From the NCBI RefSeq assembly GCF_011065935.2, contig NZ_JAAMNH020000001.1:393001-457000 (forward strand): a DNA stretch of 64,000 nucleotides, given 5' to 3'. Every line of letters begins with the position of its first letter. The stretch's first letter is position 1. Below the pieces are notes generated by a model. It had not been told where the DNA came from. It saw only the letters and a program-made list of their open reading frames with translations, and did not search any database. The stretch comes from Clostridium estertheticum. GTDB lineage: Bacteria > Bacillota > Clostridia > Clostridiales > Clostridiaceae. The position numbers and the translations under genes were made by a program. This document shows, piece after piece, positions 16,522 to 26,145 of this stretch.

Positions 16522-16572
16522 AGGAATCTCAAAATAGACTAGCATATTGACTAGTTGCTTTTTCAGATGCCT
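16522..16572 (+). repeat. CTAG-type small hairpin repeat, copy R1
   Basis: Arms AGGAATCT and AGATGCCT enclose the core GACTAGCATATTGACTAGTT and a T-run. It matches copies R2 (39209-39249) and R3 (59691-59745). It lies just before the oxidoreductase ribosome binding site. Confidence 0.65.
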
Positions 16573-16591
16573 TGAAATAGGAGGGTATGTA

Positions 16592-17572
16592 ATGCAGCAA
16601 TATGACATAGTAGTAATCGGAGGAGGTCCGGCAGGCCTTGCAGCTGCTATTTCAGCTAAGGAACAATATGAAGGTAAAATTTTGATTTTAGAAAGGGAAA
16701 ATCAATTAGGAGGAACAATAAATCAGTGTATCCATGATGGGTTTGGTCTGAATACTTTTAGCGAAAACTTGACTGGACCAGAATTTGTACAGAAATTTAT
16801 AGATAAAGTTAATAAGCTAGGTATTTCATATAAATTAGATACTATGGTTTTAAATTTAAGTGATTCTAAAGAAATTAATGCAGTGAATGCTTATGACGGA
16901 ATCTTTAAAATAAGGGCTAAAGCTATAATAATTGCCACCGGGTGTAGAGAGAGACCAAGAGGGTCTTCTAATCTAGCCGGTAGCACCTGTGCTGGTATAT
17001 ACACCGTAGGCTCCGCGCAAAAATTTGTAAATATAGAAGGATTTATGCCAGGAAAACAAATAATCATACTAGGTACAGGAGATATTGCATTAATAATGGC
17101 AAGTAGACTCGCCATCGAGGGAGCTAATGTTAAAGCTGTAGTTGAAAGTAAAGATTTTATTGATGCAGTTGATAAAAAACTAGGGGATTCCCTTAATGAT
17201 TTTAATATACAATTAAGAACAAAGCAAAAGATCACTGCCATTAAAGGTGAAGGTAGAATCGAAGGCGTTACTTTAGCAAAGCTAGATAATAATAATGAAG
17301 TTATTAGTGGTAGCGAAGAATACATTTCTTGTGATGCATTACTTTTATCTGTAAAATTATATCCAGACAATGAACTCGCAAAGCAAGCAAAAATTGAAAT
17401 TGATTTATCCACGGGACAAATTTTATTAAATGAAAAATTACAAACTAATATAGCGGGTATTTTTGCTTGTGGAAATGTAGCTATGGGGTACGACTTTTCT
17501 GAAAGTGTGATAAAGCAAAGCCAAAACATAGGTATAGCTACTACGAAATACTTAAAGAATTATAAGGGTTAG
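16592..17572 (+). CDS. NAD(P)/FAD-dependent oxidoreductase
   Basis: The 326-residue flavoprotein has an N-terminal FAD-binding Rossmann motif (VVIGGGPAGLAAA), a second nucleotide motif in the middle (IIILGTGDIALIMASRL) and a C-terminal FAD motif (GIFACGNVAMGYD). It lacks the CxxC redox pair of thioredoxin reductase. The GCRERPRGS and AGIYTVGSAQKF segments resemble the small oxidoreductases that accompany glycerol-3-phosphate dehydrogenases (GlpA type), but no glpA lies beside it. The start is ATG 16592 behind GGAGGG (16580-16585); an upstream in-frame ATG at 16547 falls in repeat R1. The substrate is unknown. Confidence 0.85.
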   Translation: MQQYDIVVIGGGPAGLAAAISAKEQYEGKILILERENQLGGTINQCIHDGFGLNTFSENLTGPEFVQKFIDKVNKLGISYKLDTMVLNLSDSKEINAVNAYDGIFKIRAKAIIIATGCRERPRGSSNLAGSTCAGIYTVGSAQKFVNIEGFMPGKQIIILGTGDIALIMASRLAIEGANVKAVVESKDFIDAVDKKLGDSLNDFNIQLRTKQKITAIKGEGRIEGVTLAKLDNNNEVISGSEEYISCDALLLSVKLYPDNELAKQAKIEIDLSTGQILLNEKLQTNIAGIFACGNVAMGYDFSESVIKQSQNIGIATTKYLKNYKG

Positions 17573-17581
17573 GGGCATTAG

Positions 17582-17608
17582 CTGTTAGTTTATTCTAACA
17601 GTTTTTTT
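17582..17608 (+). terminator. Terminator after the oxidoreductase gene
   Basis: CTGTTAG (17582-17588) pairs with CTAACAG (17595-17601), followed by TTTTTTT. Confidence 0.9.
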
Positions 17609-17665
17609 ATTAACAGTAATTTTAAAAGTTGGGATAAAAAAATTATATGTAAGTAATAAATAGTA

Positions 17666-17694
17666 TTGACATATTTTAATGTTAAGAATATAAT
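17666..17694 (+). promoter_or_regulatory. Promoter of the cysK-cysE T-box transcript
   Basis: Consensus TTGACA (17666-17671), 17-base spacer, TATAAT (17689-17694). Confidence 0.88.
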
Positions 17695-17701
17695 AAAATA
17701 A

Positions 17702-17994
17702 AGAAAAGTAATTCATACTAAAATACTAGGAAATACTGAGAAAAAGGAAAGTAGTATAAGAAGAATATACAGAGAGAGAGTCTAAAGCTGAGAAGATTCT
17801 TATGGGAAGCTTATATGAAGTGCCCTTTGGAGTTGTGCACCGAATTAAGTAGGCTGCATCGGGATTCCCCCGTTACAGGGATAGAGCATAGCGCTGTGCT
17901 TGAAAAAGTGGCTTTATAATCACTATAGTGATTATAACTTAGAGTGGGACCACGAAGCAAAACTTCGTCTCTATATTTAGAGGGAGTTTTTTTG
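17702..17994 (+). ncRNA. T-box leader, probably tRNA-Cys-sensing
   Basis: The leader ends with the T-box AGAGTGGGACCACG (17941-17954), which pairs with the uncharged tRNA acceptor end, followed by a hairpin and a CTCTA/TAGAG terminator with TTTTTTT (17968-17994). Upstream, a stem I-like region (about 17765-17845) carries a candidate specifier TGC (Cys) at 17821-17823; another TGC at 17836-17838 cannot be excluded. Cysteine shortage would thus turn on cysK and cysE. Confidence 0.9.
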
Positions 17995-18127
17995 TATTTA
18001 AAAACTTTTTGAAAAATACACTGATAAATATATAACAACTGCTTTTTATTTTAGGAAATTGTGTAAATTTAGAAATATAGATGGCTTTTAAAAAAAATAA
18101 TTATTTTAAATTTGGAGGGATATTATT

Positions 18128-19039
18128 ATGATGTATAACAATGTTTTAGATATGATAGGAGCAACACCGCTTTTAAAATTAAATAAATTAGTCAAGGGTG
18201 ATATGGCTGATATTTATGTGAAACTAGAAAAATTTAATCCAGCTGGAAGCATAAAAGATAGAGCGGCTCTTGGGATGATAGAAAAAGCTGAAAAATTAGG
18301 GCTATTAAAAGAAGGATTTACCATAGTTGAACCATCTAGTGGAAATATGGGAATAGCCTTGGCCATGATTGGAAGAATTAAAGGGTATGAGGTAATTATT
18401 GTTATGCCAGATAGCATGAGCGTTGAGAGACGGAACTTAATTAAGGCATATGGAGCACAGCTTGTGCTTACTGATGGTATCAAGGGGATGAAGGGTGCTA
18501 TAAATAAGGCTAAGGAAGTAGCTGAGGGAAAACCTAATTTCTTTATACCACAGCAATTTACTAATTTGGCAAATCCAGAAAAACATTATGCTACAACCGC
18601 AGAAGAAATAGTGGAAGACATTGAAGATATAGATATTTTTGTAGCAGGTGTAGGCACTGGAGGAACAATTACTGGAGTAGGAAGAAGATTAAAAGAAATA
18701 AAGCAAGGTATTAAAGTTGTTGCGGTTGAACCAGAAAAATCTCCTGTATTATCAGGGGGAGAACCTGGACCACATAAAATACAAGGAATAGGAGCAGGTT
18801 TCACACCAGATATTTATGATACTAATGTTGTTGATGAAATAATAAAAATATCTGATGAAGAGTCTTTTGAAATAGCAAAACTAATGGCCAGTGAAGAAGG
18901 CATATTAGTAGGGATTTCAACAGGGGCTAATATTGCAGCAGCTATAAAAATTGCCAAAAAAATAGGCAAGGGTAAAAAAATTGTTACAGTTGCACCTGAT
19001 GGAGGAGAAAAATATATCTCAATGGGTATTTATGACTAA
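18128..19039 (+). CDS. cysK: Cysteine synthase A (O-acetylserine sulfhydrylase)
   Basis: The 303-residue PLP enzyme makes cysteine from O-acetylserine and sulfide. The PLP lysine is Lys43 in NPAGSIKDRAALGMI; PSSGNMGIALA and GTGGTITGVGRR are the substrate and phosphate loops. The first ATG of a double ATG is used because GGAGGG ends 8 bases before it. The gene follows the T-box leader and precedes cysE by 35 bases, so enzyme and precursor supplier are induced together when charged tRNA falls. Confidence 0.96.
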   Translation: MMYNNVLDMIGATPLLKLNKLVKGDMADIYVKLEKFNPAGSIKDRAALGMIEKAEKLGLLKEGFTIVEPSSGNMGIALAMIGRIKGYEVIIVMPDSMSVERRNLIKAYGAQLVLTDGIKGMKGAINKAKEVAEGKPNFFIPQQFTNLANPEKHYATTAEEIVEDIEDIDIFVAGVGTGGTITGVGRRLKEIKQGIKVVAVEPEKSPVLSGGEPGPHKIQGIGAGFTPDIYDTNVVDEIIKISDEESFEIAKLMASEEGILVGISTGANIAAAIKIAKKIGKGKKIVTVAPDGGEKYISMGIYD

Positions 19040-19074
19040 ATTTACAATGAAGTTTTGTAGGGGTGAAGGATTAT

Positions 19075-19659
19075 ATGCTTAAAATGCTAAAATATGAAAT
19101 TGAAAATGTATTAGGTAAAGATCCAGCAGCTAAGAATTGGGTGGAAGTAATATTTTTATATCCTTCTACTCATGCTATAATATTATATAGAATAGCTCAT
19201 TTTCTATATAGTCATAAAATCTATTTTATATCTAGAGCAATATCTCAGATAGCAAGGTTTTTTACTGGAATAGAAATCCATCCAGGAGCCCAAATAGGTA
19301 AAGGATTATTTATAGATCATGGAATGGGAGTAGTAATAGGAGAAACCACAGAAATTGGAGACAATGTAACCTTGTACCAAGGAGTTACACTTGGTGGAAC
19401 AGGTAAGGATAAAGGTAAAAGGCATCCTACTTTAGGGAATGATGTTGTAGTTGGTGCTGGTGCAAAGATTTTGGGGCCAATTAAAATAGGATCTGGTAGT
19501 AAGATTGGTGCAAATGCTGTAGTACTAAAAGATGTAGTAGCTAAAGCAACTGCTGTGGGTATTCCCGCTAGAGTGATTTTTGGGAAAACTATTCCTATAA
19601 TAGAGATTAAGGATTATTTAGGGGAAACTAGAAGGATATATAATGATATGATAATATAA
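19075..19659 (+). CDS. cysE: Serine O-acetyltransferase
   Basis: The 194-residue left-handed beta-helix acetyltransferase makes O-acetylserine. The hexapeptide repeats run from about residue 65 ([42 protein letters not shown], then [20 protein letters not shown]). The catalytic His is in IDHGMG. The start is set at ATG 19075, which has AGGGGTGA eight bases upstream; the GTG at 19063 lies within that site. It is the short clostridial form with a small N-terminal helical domain, and sits downstream of cysK under the T-box. Confidence 0.95.
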   Translation: MLKMLKYEIENVLGKDPAAKNWVEVIFLYPSTHAIILYRIAHFLYSHKIYFISRAISQIARFFTGIEIHPGAQIGKGLFIDHGMGVVIGETTEIGDNVTLYQGVTLGGTGKDKGKRHPTLGNDVVVGAGAKILGPIKIGSGSKIGANAVVLKDVVAKATAVGIPARVIFGKTIPIIEIKDYLGETRRIYNDMII

Positions 19660-19673
19660 AAAGGACTGACAAT

Positions 19674-20666
19674 ATGAACATTAAGGAAGAAATAATAGAG
19701 TTTTGTATAAATAATGGAATAGACACAATAGGATTTAGCGAATGTAGGATTTTTCATGAGCTAAATCCTTATTTTGAGAAGAGAAAAAAGCTTGGACTAG
19801 AAAATGAATTTGAGGAGAATAGCATAGATAAGAGAATAAATCCATTTTTATATATGCCAGAAGGAAAAACAATAATCACCATTGCATTCCCCTATCTATA
19901 TAGTTTAGATTTTAATAAAAAAACGCACTTTTCTAAATACACGCTTGGAATGGATTATCATGCGGTTACAACTGGATATATGGAGAAAATCTGTAAATTC
20001 ATTCAGGGTATGGGTGGAAAAACTATGCCTTTTGTGGATAGCAATTCGCTTCCAGAGAGATACATTGCCTCCAATAGTGGAGTAGGATTTATAGGAAAAA
20101 ATAATACTCTGATAACAGAAAAATACGGATCATATGTTTTTTTAGGAGAAATTATTACAGACTTAATAATCCTACCTGATAAACCAATTGATCAAAAATG
20201 TGGTAATTGTGAGATGTGTTTAGAAGCATGTCCTACAAATTCTATAGTGAAGGGGCAAGTAGGAATAAATAATGATGCAAATATATGTCTTTCCTACATA
20301 ACACAGAAAAAACATATAGAGGATTCTTGGTTTGAAAAATTAAATGGTAGAATATTTGGTTGTGATACCTGCCAGAGGGCTTGCCCATACAACAGAGAGA
20401 TACAGCTTAGTACTATCAGTGAATTTATACCTTATGATTATATGAAAAACGTGGATGTGCAAGCCTTAATGAATATGGATAATGACTTATTTAAAGATAA
20501 GTATAAAATAGCTTCTTGTGGGTGGAGAGGCAAAAATATACTTAAAAGAAATGCGATTATTAATGCGCTTTTAATTGAGAAAATTAATATTTTAGCTGTA
20601 GAGAAGGATACATCGCCTTATATAAGAGATTATTATTATAGACTTTTAAAGTTTTTCAATTTATAA
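19674..20666 (+). CDS. queG: Epoxyqueuosine reductase QueG
   Basis: The 330-residue cobalamin- and iron-sulfur-dependent enzyme performs the last step of queuosine synthesis in tRNA. Two 4Fe-4S cluster motifs are clear: CGNCEMCLEACP and CDTCQRACPYNRE. The N-terminal cobalamin-binding domain (residues about 1-170) contains the family segment SNSGVGFIGKNNTLI. The C-terminal HEAT repeats of longer QueG proteins are short here. The gene follows cysE by 14 bases and so may share the T-box transcript, though a functional link with cysteine is not obvious. Confidence 0.92.
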   Translation: MNIKEEIIEFCINNGIDTIGFSECRIFHELNPYFEKRKKLGLENEFEENSIDKRINPFLYMPEGKTIITIAFPYLYSLDFNKKTHFSKYTLGMDYHAVTTGYMEKICKFIQGMGGKTMPFVDSNSLPERYIASNSGVGFIGKNNTLITEKYGSYVFLGEIITDLIILPDKPIDQKCGNCEMCLEACPTNSIVKGQVGINNDANICLSYITQKKHIEDSWFEKLNGRIFGCDTCQRACPYNREIQLSTISEFIPYDYMKNVDVQALMNMDNDLFKDKYKIASCGWRGKNILKRNAIINALLIEKINILAVEKDTSPYIRDYYYRLLKFFNL

Positions 20667-20705
20667 TAATTTTATAAATACTTTTTTATGAAAGGTGGAA
20701 TTCTG

Positions 20706-21413
20706 ATGATTTCTCCAATAGTTTTAAGAATAATAGATGTTTTGCCAGATAAAGTTGTAACCTTTATAGCAAAAAAAATGTTGGACACGTATATCAACAA
20801 ATATGCAAATATAAAAACTCACGGAATGGAGAAAATTGTGGATGCAAAATCTCCAATAATTTTTATATGTAATCATCTAAGTAATGCTGATGGTATAATT
20901 ATGAATAGGCTATTAAAGGATAATAATGTAACCTTTGTCGCTGGCATAAAGCTAACTGATAATAAGCTTACTAAACTGGGGTTTCATGTGGCTAAGACTA
21001 TAAATATAAAACCTAATTCTGCAGATAAGGAAGCTATATCTAAAATCGTTAATACGCTAAAACAAGGGAATAATATTATGATTTTTCCAGAAGGAACCAG
21101 GAGTAGAAATGGAAAAATGGCAGAAGCTAAGAAGGGTCTTTTATTAATGGCTAAATTATCAAAGGCAACAATTGTTCCCATGGGAATATGGGGAACAGAA
21201 AAATTATTACCTATTAATGAAACAAATATGGCCTCAGAAAAATTTAATTATGCAGATGTAAATATTAATATTGGTGAACCTATTATGCTTCCAAATAAAA
21301 AGGTCGAGGAGGATAAAAATCAGTATCATGATAGAGCCATGCGTGAAATAATGGGGAGTATAGCAGTGTTGCTTCCAGAGCAATATAGAGGAGTATATTC
21401 TGATTCAAATTAG
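20706..21413 (+). CDS. plsC: 1-acyl-sn-glycerol-3-phosphate acyltransferase PlsC
   Basis: The 235-residue acyltransferase makes phosphatidate from lysophosphatidate at the membrane. The catalytic NHLSNADG (HX4D motif) and the phosphate-binding FPEGTRSRNGKMAEAKKG motif are present. The start is ATG 20706 with AGGTGG (20692-20697) upstream; an ATG at 20688 precedes that ribosome binding site and is not used. It lies 39 bases after queG and is followed by a hairpin region. Confidence 0.9.
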   Translation: MISPIVLRIIDVLPDKVVTFIAKKMLDTYINKYANIKTHGMEKIVDAKSPIIFICNHLSNADGIIMNRLLKDNNVTFVAGIKLTDNKLTKLGFHVAKTINIKPNSADKEAISKIVNTLKQGNNIMIFPEGTRSRNGKMAEAKKGLLLMAKLSKATIVPMGIWGTEKLLPINETNMASEKFNYADVNINIGEPIMLPNKKVEEDKNQYHDRAMREIMGSIAVLLPEQYRGVYSDSN

Positions 21414-21432
21414 GTAATAATTAATAAGGAGC

Positions 21433-21477
21433 TTTCAAACAAGAAATTCTGTTTGAAAATTAAAATCTTGTTTTTTA
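21433..21477 (+). terminator. Terminator after plsC
   Basis: TTTCAAACA (21433-21441) pairs with TGTTTGAAA (21450-21458). An alternative stem AACAAGA with TCTTGTT runs directly into TTTTTT. From here to the kbl start (21704) only a possible promoter, TTGCTT (21567) and TATAAT (21588) with a short 15-base spacer, is visible. Confidence 0.55.
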
Positions 21478-21703
21478 TATCGGCCTTATATAAGCGAGAT
21501 GAATAGTGCTATAATTATAAGTAATGATGAAAAAAAATCATAAACATGAAAAAAATAAAAGAAATATTGCTTTTAAGGTAAGAATGGTATAATTTGATTT
21601 GGCATTTCAAGATAAAAGATATATAATAGACTTGTGATTAAATATGAAATTCTTATATAATTTTATAAGAATATACAAAATAAAAGTTTGGAGGCATGTT
21701 ATC

Positions 21704-22897
21704 ATGGGAAGTAAAGTATTAGGAAAATTTTTAAAAGAGAATTTAGATGATTTAAAAAGTAAAGGTTTGTATAATGTAATTAATATATTAAAGAGTTCAA
21801 ATGGGCCGGTTATTACAATCGGGGATAGAGAATTAATTAACTTATCTTCAAATAACTACTTAGGTCTCGCTACGAATCCTAGAATGATTGAAGCTACTAT
21901 TGATGCAACTAAGAAATATGGTTCAGGAGCAGGTGCCGTTAGAACTATAAATGGTACTTTAGAAATTCATACTAAATTGGAACAAAAACTTGCTGAATTT
22001 AAACATACAGAGGCAGCTATTGCTTTCCAATCAGGATTCAATTGTAATATGGGAGCAATTTCAGCAGTAATGAATAAAAAAGATGCTATTCTTTCAGATT
22101 CCTTAAATCATGCATCAATAATAGATGGGTGTAGATTATCTGGAGCCAAAATCATAAGAGTAGAACATTCAGATATGGTAGATTTAAGAAATAAGGCAAA
22201 AGAGGCAGTAGAGTCAGGATTATATGAGAAAATTATGGTTATTACTGACGGTGTATTCTCTATGGATGGGGATGTTGCAAAACTTCCTGAGATTGTAAAA
22301 ATAGCAGAAGAATTTGACTTAATAACATACGTAGATGATGCTCATGGTTCAGGAGTAATGGGAAAAGGTACCGGTACTGTACATCATTTTGGTTTGTCAG
22401 ATAAGATAGACTTTCAAATTGGTACATTATCAAAGGCTATTGGCGTTGTAGGTGGATATGTAGCTGGAACAAGGGACTTAATTGATTGGCTTATGGTTCG
22501 TGCTAGACCATTCCTATTCTCTACATCATTAACTCCAGGAGCAGCAGGTGCTGCAATTGAAGCTATTAACATTCTTACAGAAAGCACAGAGTTACATGAT
22601 AAACTTTGGGAGAATGCAAATTATTTAAAGAAGGGCTTAAAAGACCTTGGATTTGATATTGGAAATAGTGAAACTCCAATTACTCCATGTATAATAGGAG
22701 ATGAACTTAAAACTCAGGAATTCAGTAAGAAACTATTTGAAGAGGGCGTTTACGCAAAATCAATAGTTTTCCCAACTGTTAGAAAAGGAACTGGAAGAGT
22801 AAGAAATATGCCTACAGCAGCACATACAAAAGAGATGTTAGATAATGCATTAGCTATATATGAAAAAGTCGGTAAGGAAATGAAGATAATAAAATAA
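21704..22897 (+). CDS. kbl: Glycine C-acetyltransferase (2-amino-3-ketobutyrate CoA ligase)
   Basis: The 397-residue PLP enzyme of the alpha-oxoamine synthase family splits 2-amino-3-ketobutyrate with CoA to glycine and acetyl-CoA. Motifs: [12 protein letters not shown], the [15 protein letters not shown] block, [10 protein letters not shown] and the PLP lysine in [15 protein letters not shown]. The start is ATG 21704, behind TTGGAGG; an in-frame ATG at 21644 would add 20 unrelated residues. It forms a pair with the threonine dehydrogenase gene 99 bases downstream, completing threonine to glycine catabolism. Confidence 0.95.
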   Translation: MGSKVLGKFLKENLDDLKSKGLYNVINILKSSNGPVITIGDRELINLSSNNYLGLATNPRMIEATIDATKKYGSGAGAVRTINGTLEIHTKLEQKLAEFKHTEAAIAFQSGFNCNMGAISAVMNKKDAILSDSLNHASIIDGCRLSGAKIIRVEHSDMVDLRNKAKEAVESGLYEKIMVITDGVFSMDGDVAKLPEIVKIAEEFDLITYVDDAHGSGVMGKGTGTVHHFGLSDKIDFQIGTLSKAIGVVGGYVAGTRDLIDWLMVRARPFLFSTSLTPGAAGAAIEAINILTESTELHDKLWENANYLKKGLKDLGFDIGNSETPITPCIIGDELKTQEFSKKLFEEGVYAKSIVFPTVRKGTGRVRNMPTAAHTKEMLDNALAIYEKVGKEMKIIK

Positions 22898-22996
22898 ATA
22901 ATAATCAGGTATAACGCCTAATAAATAGGCGCTATGCCTATGAAATTAAACGTTTACAACATTATGCGTTATTTAGCTAAATATGGAGGGAATATA

Positions 22997-23956
22997 ATGA
23001 AAAAGATATTAGTAACAGGAGCCTTAGGACAAATAGGTTCAGAACTCGTAATGAAAATGAGAGAAGTTTATGGTAGTAATAATGTAATAGCTACAGATTT
23101 AAGAAAGCTAGAGGGCAGCCCAGTAGTTACGACCGGTCCTTTTGAAATATTGGATGTAACTGATCATAAAGCTATGCTTGAACTTGCTAAAAAATATGAA
23201 ATAGATACATTAGTTCATTTAGCAGCTTTATTATCAGCAACGGCTGAAGCAAAACCACTGCTGGCTTGGAATTTAAATATGGGTGGACTTGTAAATGCAC
23301 TAGAAGTTGCTAGAGAATTGAATCTCAAGTTCTTTACACCAAGTTCTATAGGTGCCTTTGGCCCATCTACTCCTAAAGATAATACTCCTCAAGATACAAT
23401 TCAAAGACCAACAACTATGTATGGTGTAAACAAAGTTGCAGGAGAATTATTATGTGATTATTACTATAAGAAATTTGGAGTTGATACAAGAGGAGTACGT
23501 TTCCCAGGACTAATTTCTTATGAAGTTCTTCCTGGAGGAGGAACAACTGACTATGCTGTTGATATATATTATGAAGCATTAAAATCAGGTAAATATACTT
23601 CATTTATTGATAAAGGAACAAAAATGGATATGATGTATATGCCAGATGCAATAAATGCAATAATTAAAATAATGGAAGCTGATGGGTCAAAATTGATTCA
23701 CAGAAATGCATTTAATATTACAGCTATGAGTTTTGAGCCAGAAGAAATAGCTAATGAAATTAAAAAACATATCCCAGGTTTTATTATGGATTATAATGTA
23801 GATCCAATAAGACAGGGAATCGCTAATTCATGGCCAAATTCAATTGATCCGACTTGTGCTAAAAATGAGTGGGGATTTGCTGCTGAATATGATTTAGCAA
23901 AAATGACTACTGATATGCTCCAAAAATTAAGTGCTAAAGGAATTGGCGCAAAGTAA
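22997..23956 (+). CDS. L-threonine 3-dehydrogenase, SDR type
   Basis: The 319-residue NAD-dependent enzyme belongs to the extended short-chain dehydrogenase (epimerase-like) class, not the zinc alcohol dehydrogenase class of E. coli Tdh. The nucleotide motif [16 protein letters not shown] starts at residue 5, and the catalytic pair is in YGVNKVAGE (YxxxK), with Ser in [10 protein letters not shown]. It oxidises threonine to 2-amino-3-ketobutyrate for Kbl. The start ATG 22997 has GGAGGG upstream; the ATG at 22934 lies before this site. Confidence 0.92.
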   Translation: MKKILVTGALGQIGSELVMKMREVYGSNNVIATDLRKLEGSPVVTTGPFEILDVTDHKAMLELAKKYEIDTLVHLAALLSATAEAKPLLAWNLNMGGLVNALEVARELNLKFFTPSSIGAFGPSTPKDNTPQDTIQRPTTMYGVNKVAGELLCDYYYKKFGVDTRGVRFPGLISYEVLPGGGTTDYAVDIYYEALKSGKYTSFIDKGTKMDMMYMPDAINAIIKIMEADGSKLIHRNAFNITAMSFEPEEIANEIKKHIPGFIMDYNVDPIRQGIANSWPNSIDPTCAKNEWGFAAEYDLAKMTTDMLQKLSAKGIGAK

Positions 23957-23968
23957 TAGTTAAAATTT

Positions 23969-24010
23969 ATACGTTGTTTTCCTCATTTATGGGGTAGGCA
24001 GCGTATTTTT
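23969..24010 (+). terminator. Terminator after the threonine dehydrogenase gene
   Basis: ATACGTTG (23969-23976) pairs with CAGCGTAT (23999-24006), with an inner CCTCA/TGGGG stem, then TTTT. Confidence 0.8.
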
Positions 24011-24117
24011 ACTAATTAATGTAAAATTAAATTATATTATAATTAAATTATTTTGGCATAGAGTGTGATAAAATAATCTTAAGCAATTAATTTGCTAGTA
24101 AAAAGTAGGTGATTTAT

Positions 24118-24747
24118 ATGAACAAAAAAACAATTAAAGCAGTGCTTGAAATTCTTAATGAAACATATGCAGGAGCAAAGTGTGGCCTTGATTTCACCAA
24201 TCATTATGAACTTTTAGTTTCAACTATACTATCAGCACAATGTACTGATGAGCGAGTAAATATTGTTACAAAAGAGCTGTATAAGGAATATAATACACCC
24301 TCAACTATGATTACTTTATCACAAGAGGAACTAGGACAAAAAATTAAAAGCTGTGGGTTTTATAATAATAAGAGCAAAAATATCTTAGGTGCTACTAAAC
24401 TTATATTAGAAAAATATAAGGGCGAAGTACCAAGTACTATGGAAGAATTAATAGAGCTTAATGGTGTAGGTAGAAAAACCGCTAATGTGGTATTATCTAA
24501 TGCTTTTGGTATTCCAGCTATTGCTGTTGATACCCACGTTTTTAGAGTTTCTAAAAGAATTGGTCTTGCCTCAGGGAAAAATGTAGAAGAGGTAGAACAG
24601 CAGCTTATGAAAAATATTCCTAGAAAAATGTGGAGTGATGCTCATCATTATATTATATGGCATGGTCGAAAAATATGTAAAGCTAGAAAGCCTAATTGTG
24701 AGGTGTGCCCTATAGCACCCTATTGTGAATTCTTAAATGGAAAGTAG
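24118..24747 (+). CDS. nth: Endonuclease III
   Basis: The 209-residue DNA glycosylase/AP lyase removes oxidised pyrimidines in base excision repair. The helix-hairpin-helix LNGVGRKTANVVLSNAFG contains the catalytic lysine, and the catalytic aspartate is in AVDTHVFRVSKRIG. A C-terminal 4Fe-4S cluster is formed by the four cysteines in CKARKPNCEVCPIAPYC. The start is ATG 24118 with AGTAGGTGA just upstream; a GTG at 24109 overlaps that site. Confidence 0.96.
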   Translation: MNKKTIKAVLEILNETYAGAKCGLDFTNHYELLVSTILSAQCTDERVNIVTKELYKEYNTPSTMITLSQEELGQKIKSCGFYNNKSKNILGATKLILEKYKGEVPSTMEELIELNGVGRKTANVVLSNAFGIPAIAVDTHVFRVSKRIGLASGKNVEEVEQQLMKNIPRKMWSDAHHYIIWHGRKICKARKPNCEVCPIAPYCEFLNGK

Positions 24748-24849
24748 GAATTTACATACTTATTTATAAAAATATAAATATTAAAATAGTGATTGCAGCA
24801 CCTCAAGTGATGAGTTTTAGACAACACAGAAAAACAAGGAGGCTTACAA

Positions 24850-26022
24850 ATGTCAATACAAGAGGAATCATTAAAAATGCATAGTGAAAATAGAGGAGTA
24901 CTAGAGATAGTAGGAAAAATAAAACTTGAAAATAAACATGATCTAGCTATAGCTTATACCCCAGGGGTAGCGCAGCCTTGTTTAGAAATCGCAAAAGATA
25001 AAAATAAAGTTTATGATTATACTATAAAAGGAAATACTGTGGCTATAGTTACTAACGGTACAGCGGTTCTTGGACTTGGTAATATTGGACCAGAGGCAGG
25101 ACTTCCTGTAATGGAAGGTAAAGCGTTATTATTCAAAAAATTTGGGGGCATAGATGCTTTTCCTATATGTTTGGATACTGAAGACCCTGAAGAAATTATA
25201 AAAACTGTTAAGTTAATTTCTCCTGTATTTGGGGGGATAAATCTTGAAGATATAAAAGCGCCAGAGTGTTTTTATATCGAAGAAAGATTAAAAGAGGAAT
25301 TGGACATACCTGTATTTCATGATGATCAACACGGCACTGCAATAGTTGTTTTAGCAGGGCTTTATAATGCTTTAAAACTTGTTAACAAAAAACTAGAAAG
25401 TGTAAATATAGTAATTAATGGAGCAGGATCCGCGGGAATTGCAGTATGCAAGTTGTTATTAAGTGCTGGATTTGTGAATATATTACTCTGCGATAAACAT
25501 GGGGCGGTAGTGGAAGGTGATGTTATTTTAAATCCAGCACAGGCTGAGATTGCTAAAAGAACAAACAGGAATCTTGAAAGAGGAACTTTAAAACAAGTAC
25601 TTGTAGGTAAAGATGTTTTTATAGGAGTATCTGCACCAGGAGTCTTGACTGGTGAAATGGTTTCAACGATGAATAGTGATAGTATAGTCTTCGCCATGGC
25701 CAATCCAACCCCAGAGATTATGCCTGGCCTTGCTAAAGAAGCTGGTGCCATTGTAGTGGCTACAGGAAGATCAGACTTTCCTAATCAAATAAATAATGTT
25801 TTGGTTTTTCCAGGAATATTCAAAGGGGCACTAGCTGTTAGATCAAAGGAAATTAATGATGAAATGAAACTTGGAGCAGCTAGGGGAATTGCTAATTTAA
25901 TTAGTGATGAGGAATTATCCGCAGATTATATAATCCCAGATGCTTTTGATATTAGGGTTTGTGAATCAGTAGCAAACGAAGTTATGAGGGTAGCAAAGAA
26001 AATGGGAATAAATAGAGTCTAA
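24850..26022 (+). CDS. NAD-dependent malic enzyme
   Basis: The 390-residue short bacterial malic enzyme decarboxylates malate to pyruvate. Motifs: AYTPGVAQPCLEIA, the lysine-bearing GKALLFKKFGGIDAFP, the metal site FHDDQHGTAIVVLAGLYNAL and the dinucleotide fold VINGAGSAGIAVCKLLL. ME length matches the ~390-residue NAD(P) class found in clostridia. It starts behind GGAGG. Its stop codon TAA is the edge of the dispersed repeat E2. It is probably transcribed alone. Confidence 0.94.
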   Translation: MSIQEESLKMHSENRGVLEIVGKIKLENKHDLAIAYTPGVAQPCLEIAKDKNKVYDYTIKGNTVAIVTNGTAVLGLGNIGPEAGLPVMEGKALLFKKFGGIDAFPICLDTEDPEEIIKTVKLISPVFGGINLEDIKAPECFYIEERLKEELDIPVFHDDQHGTAIVVLAGLYNALKLVNKKLESVNIVINGAGSAGIAVCKLLLSAGFVNILLCDKHGAVVEGDVILNPAQAEIAKRTNRNLERGTLKQVLVGKDVFIGVSAPGVLTGEMVSTMNSDSIVFAMANPTPEIMPGLAKEAGAIVVATGRSDFPNQINNVLVFPGIFKGALAVRSKEINDEMKLGAARGIANLISDEELSADYIIPDAFDIRVCESVANEVMRVAKKMGINRV

Positions 26023-26080
26023 CGACATTTCAGCTTCGAAGAAGATAAGCAGCTGCGCAGCTGATGATTTAACTAAGAAA
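26020..26080. repeat. Dispersed structured repeat, copy E2 (inverted relative to E1)
   Basis: Bases 26031-26073 match the reverse complement of 16103-16150, including the AGCTGCGCAGCT palindrome region, AAGAAGAT and GATTTAAC. The leading TAACGACAT equals the outer edge of E1 and supplies the stop codon of the malic enzyme gene. Confidence 0.65.
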
Positions 26081-26096
26081 TGAGTGTTGAAAGTAG

Positions 26097-26130
26097 AGTC
26101 CCCTTAATGTTTTTTAACATTAAGGGGACT
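26097..26130 (+). terminator. Bidirectional terminator
   Basis: AGTCCCCTTAATGTT (26097-26111) pairs with AACATTAAGGGGACT (26116-26130) between convergent genes. Confidence 0.88.
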
Positions 26131-26145
26131 TTAACTTCACAGGGT

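Noticed and set aside
16318..16542. 74-codon plus-strand ORF
   Set aside because: It runs through the second tRNA-Trp and its terminator.
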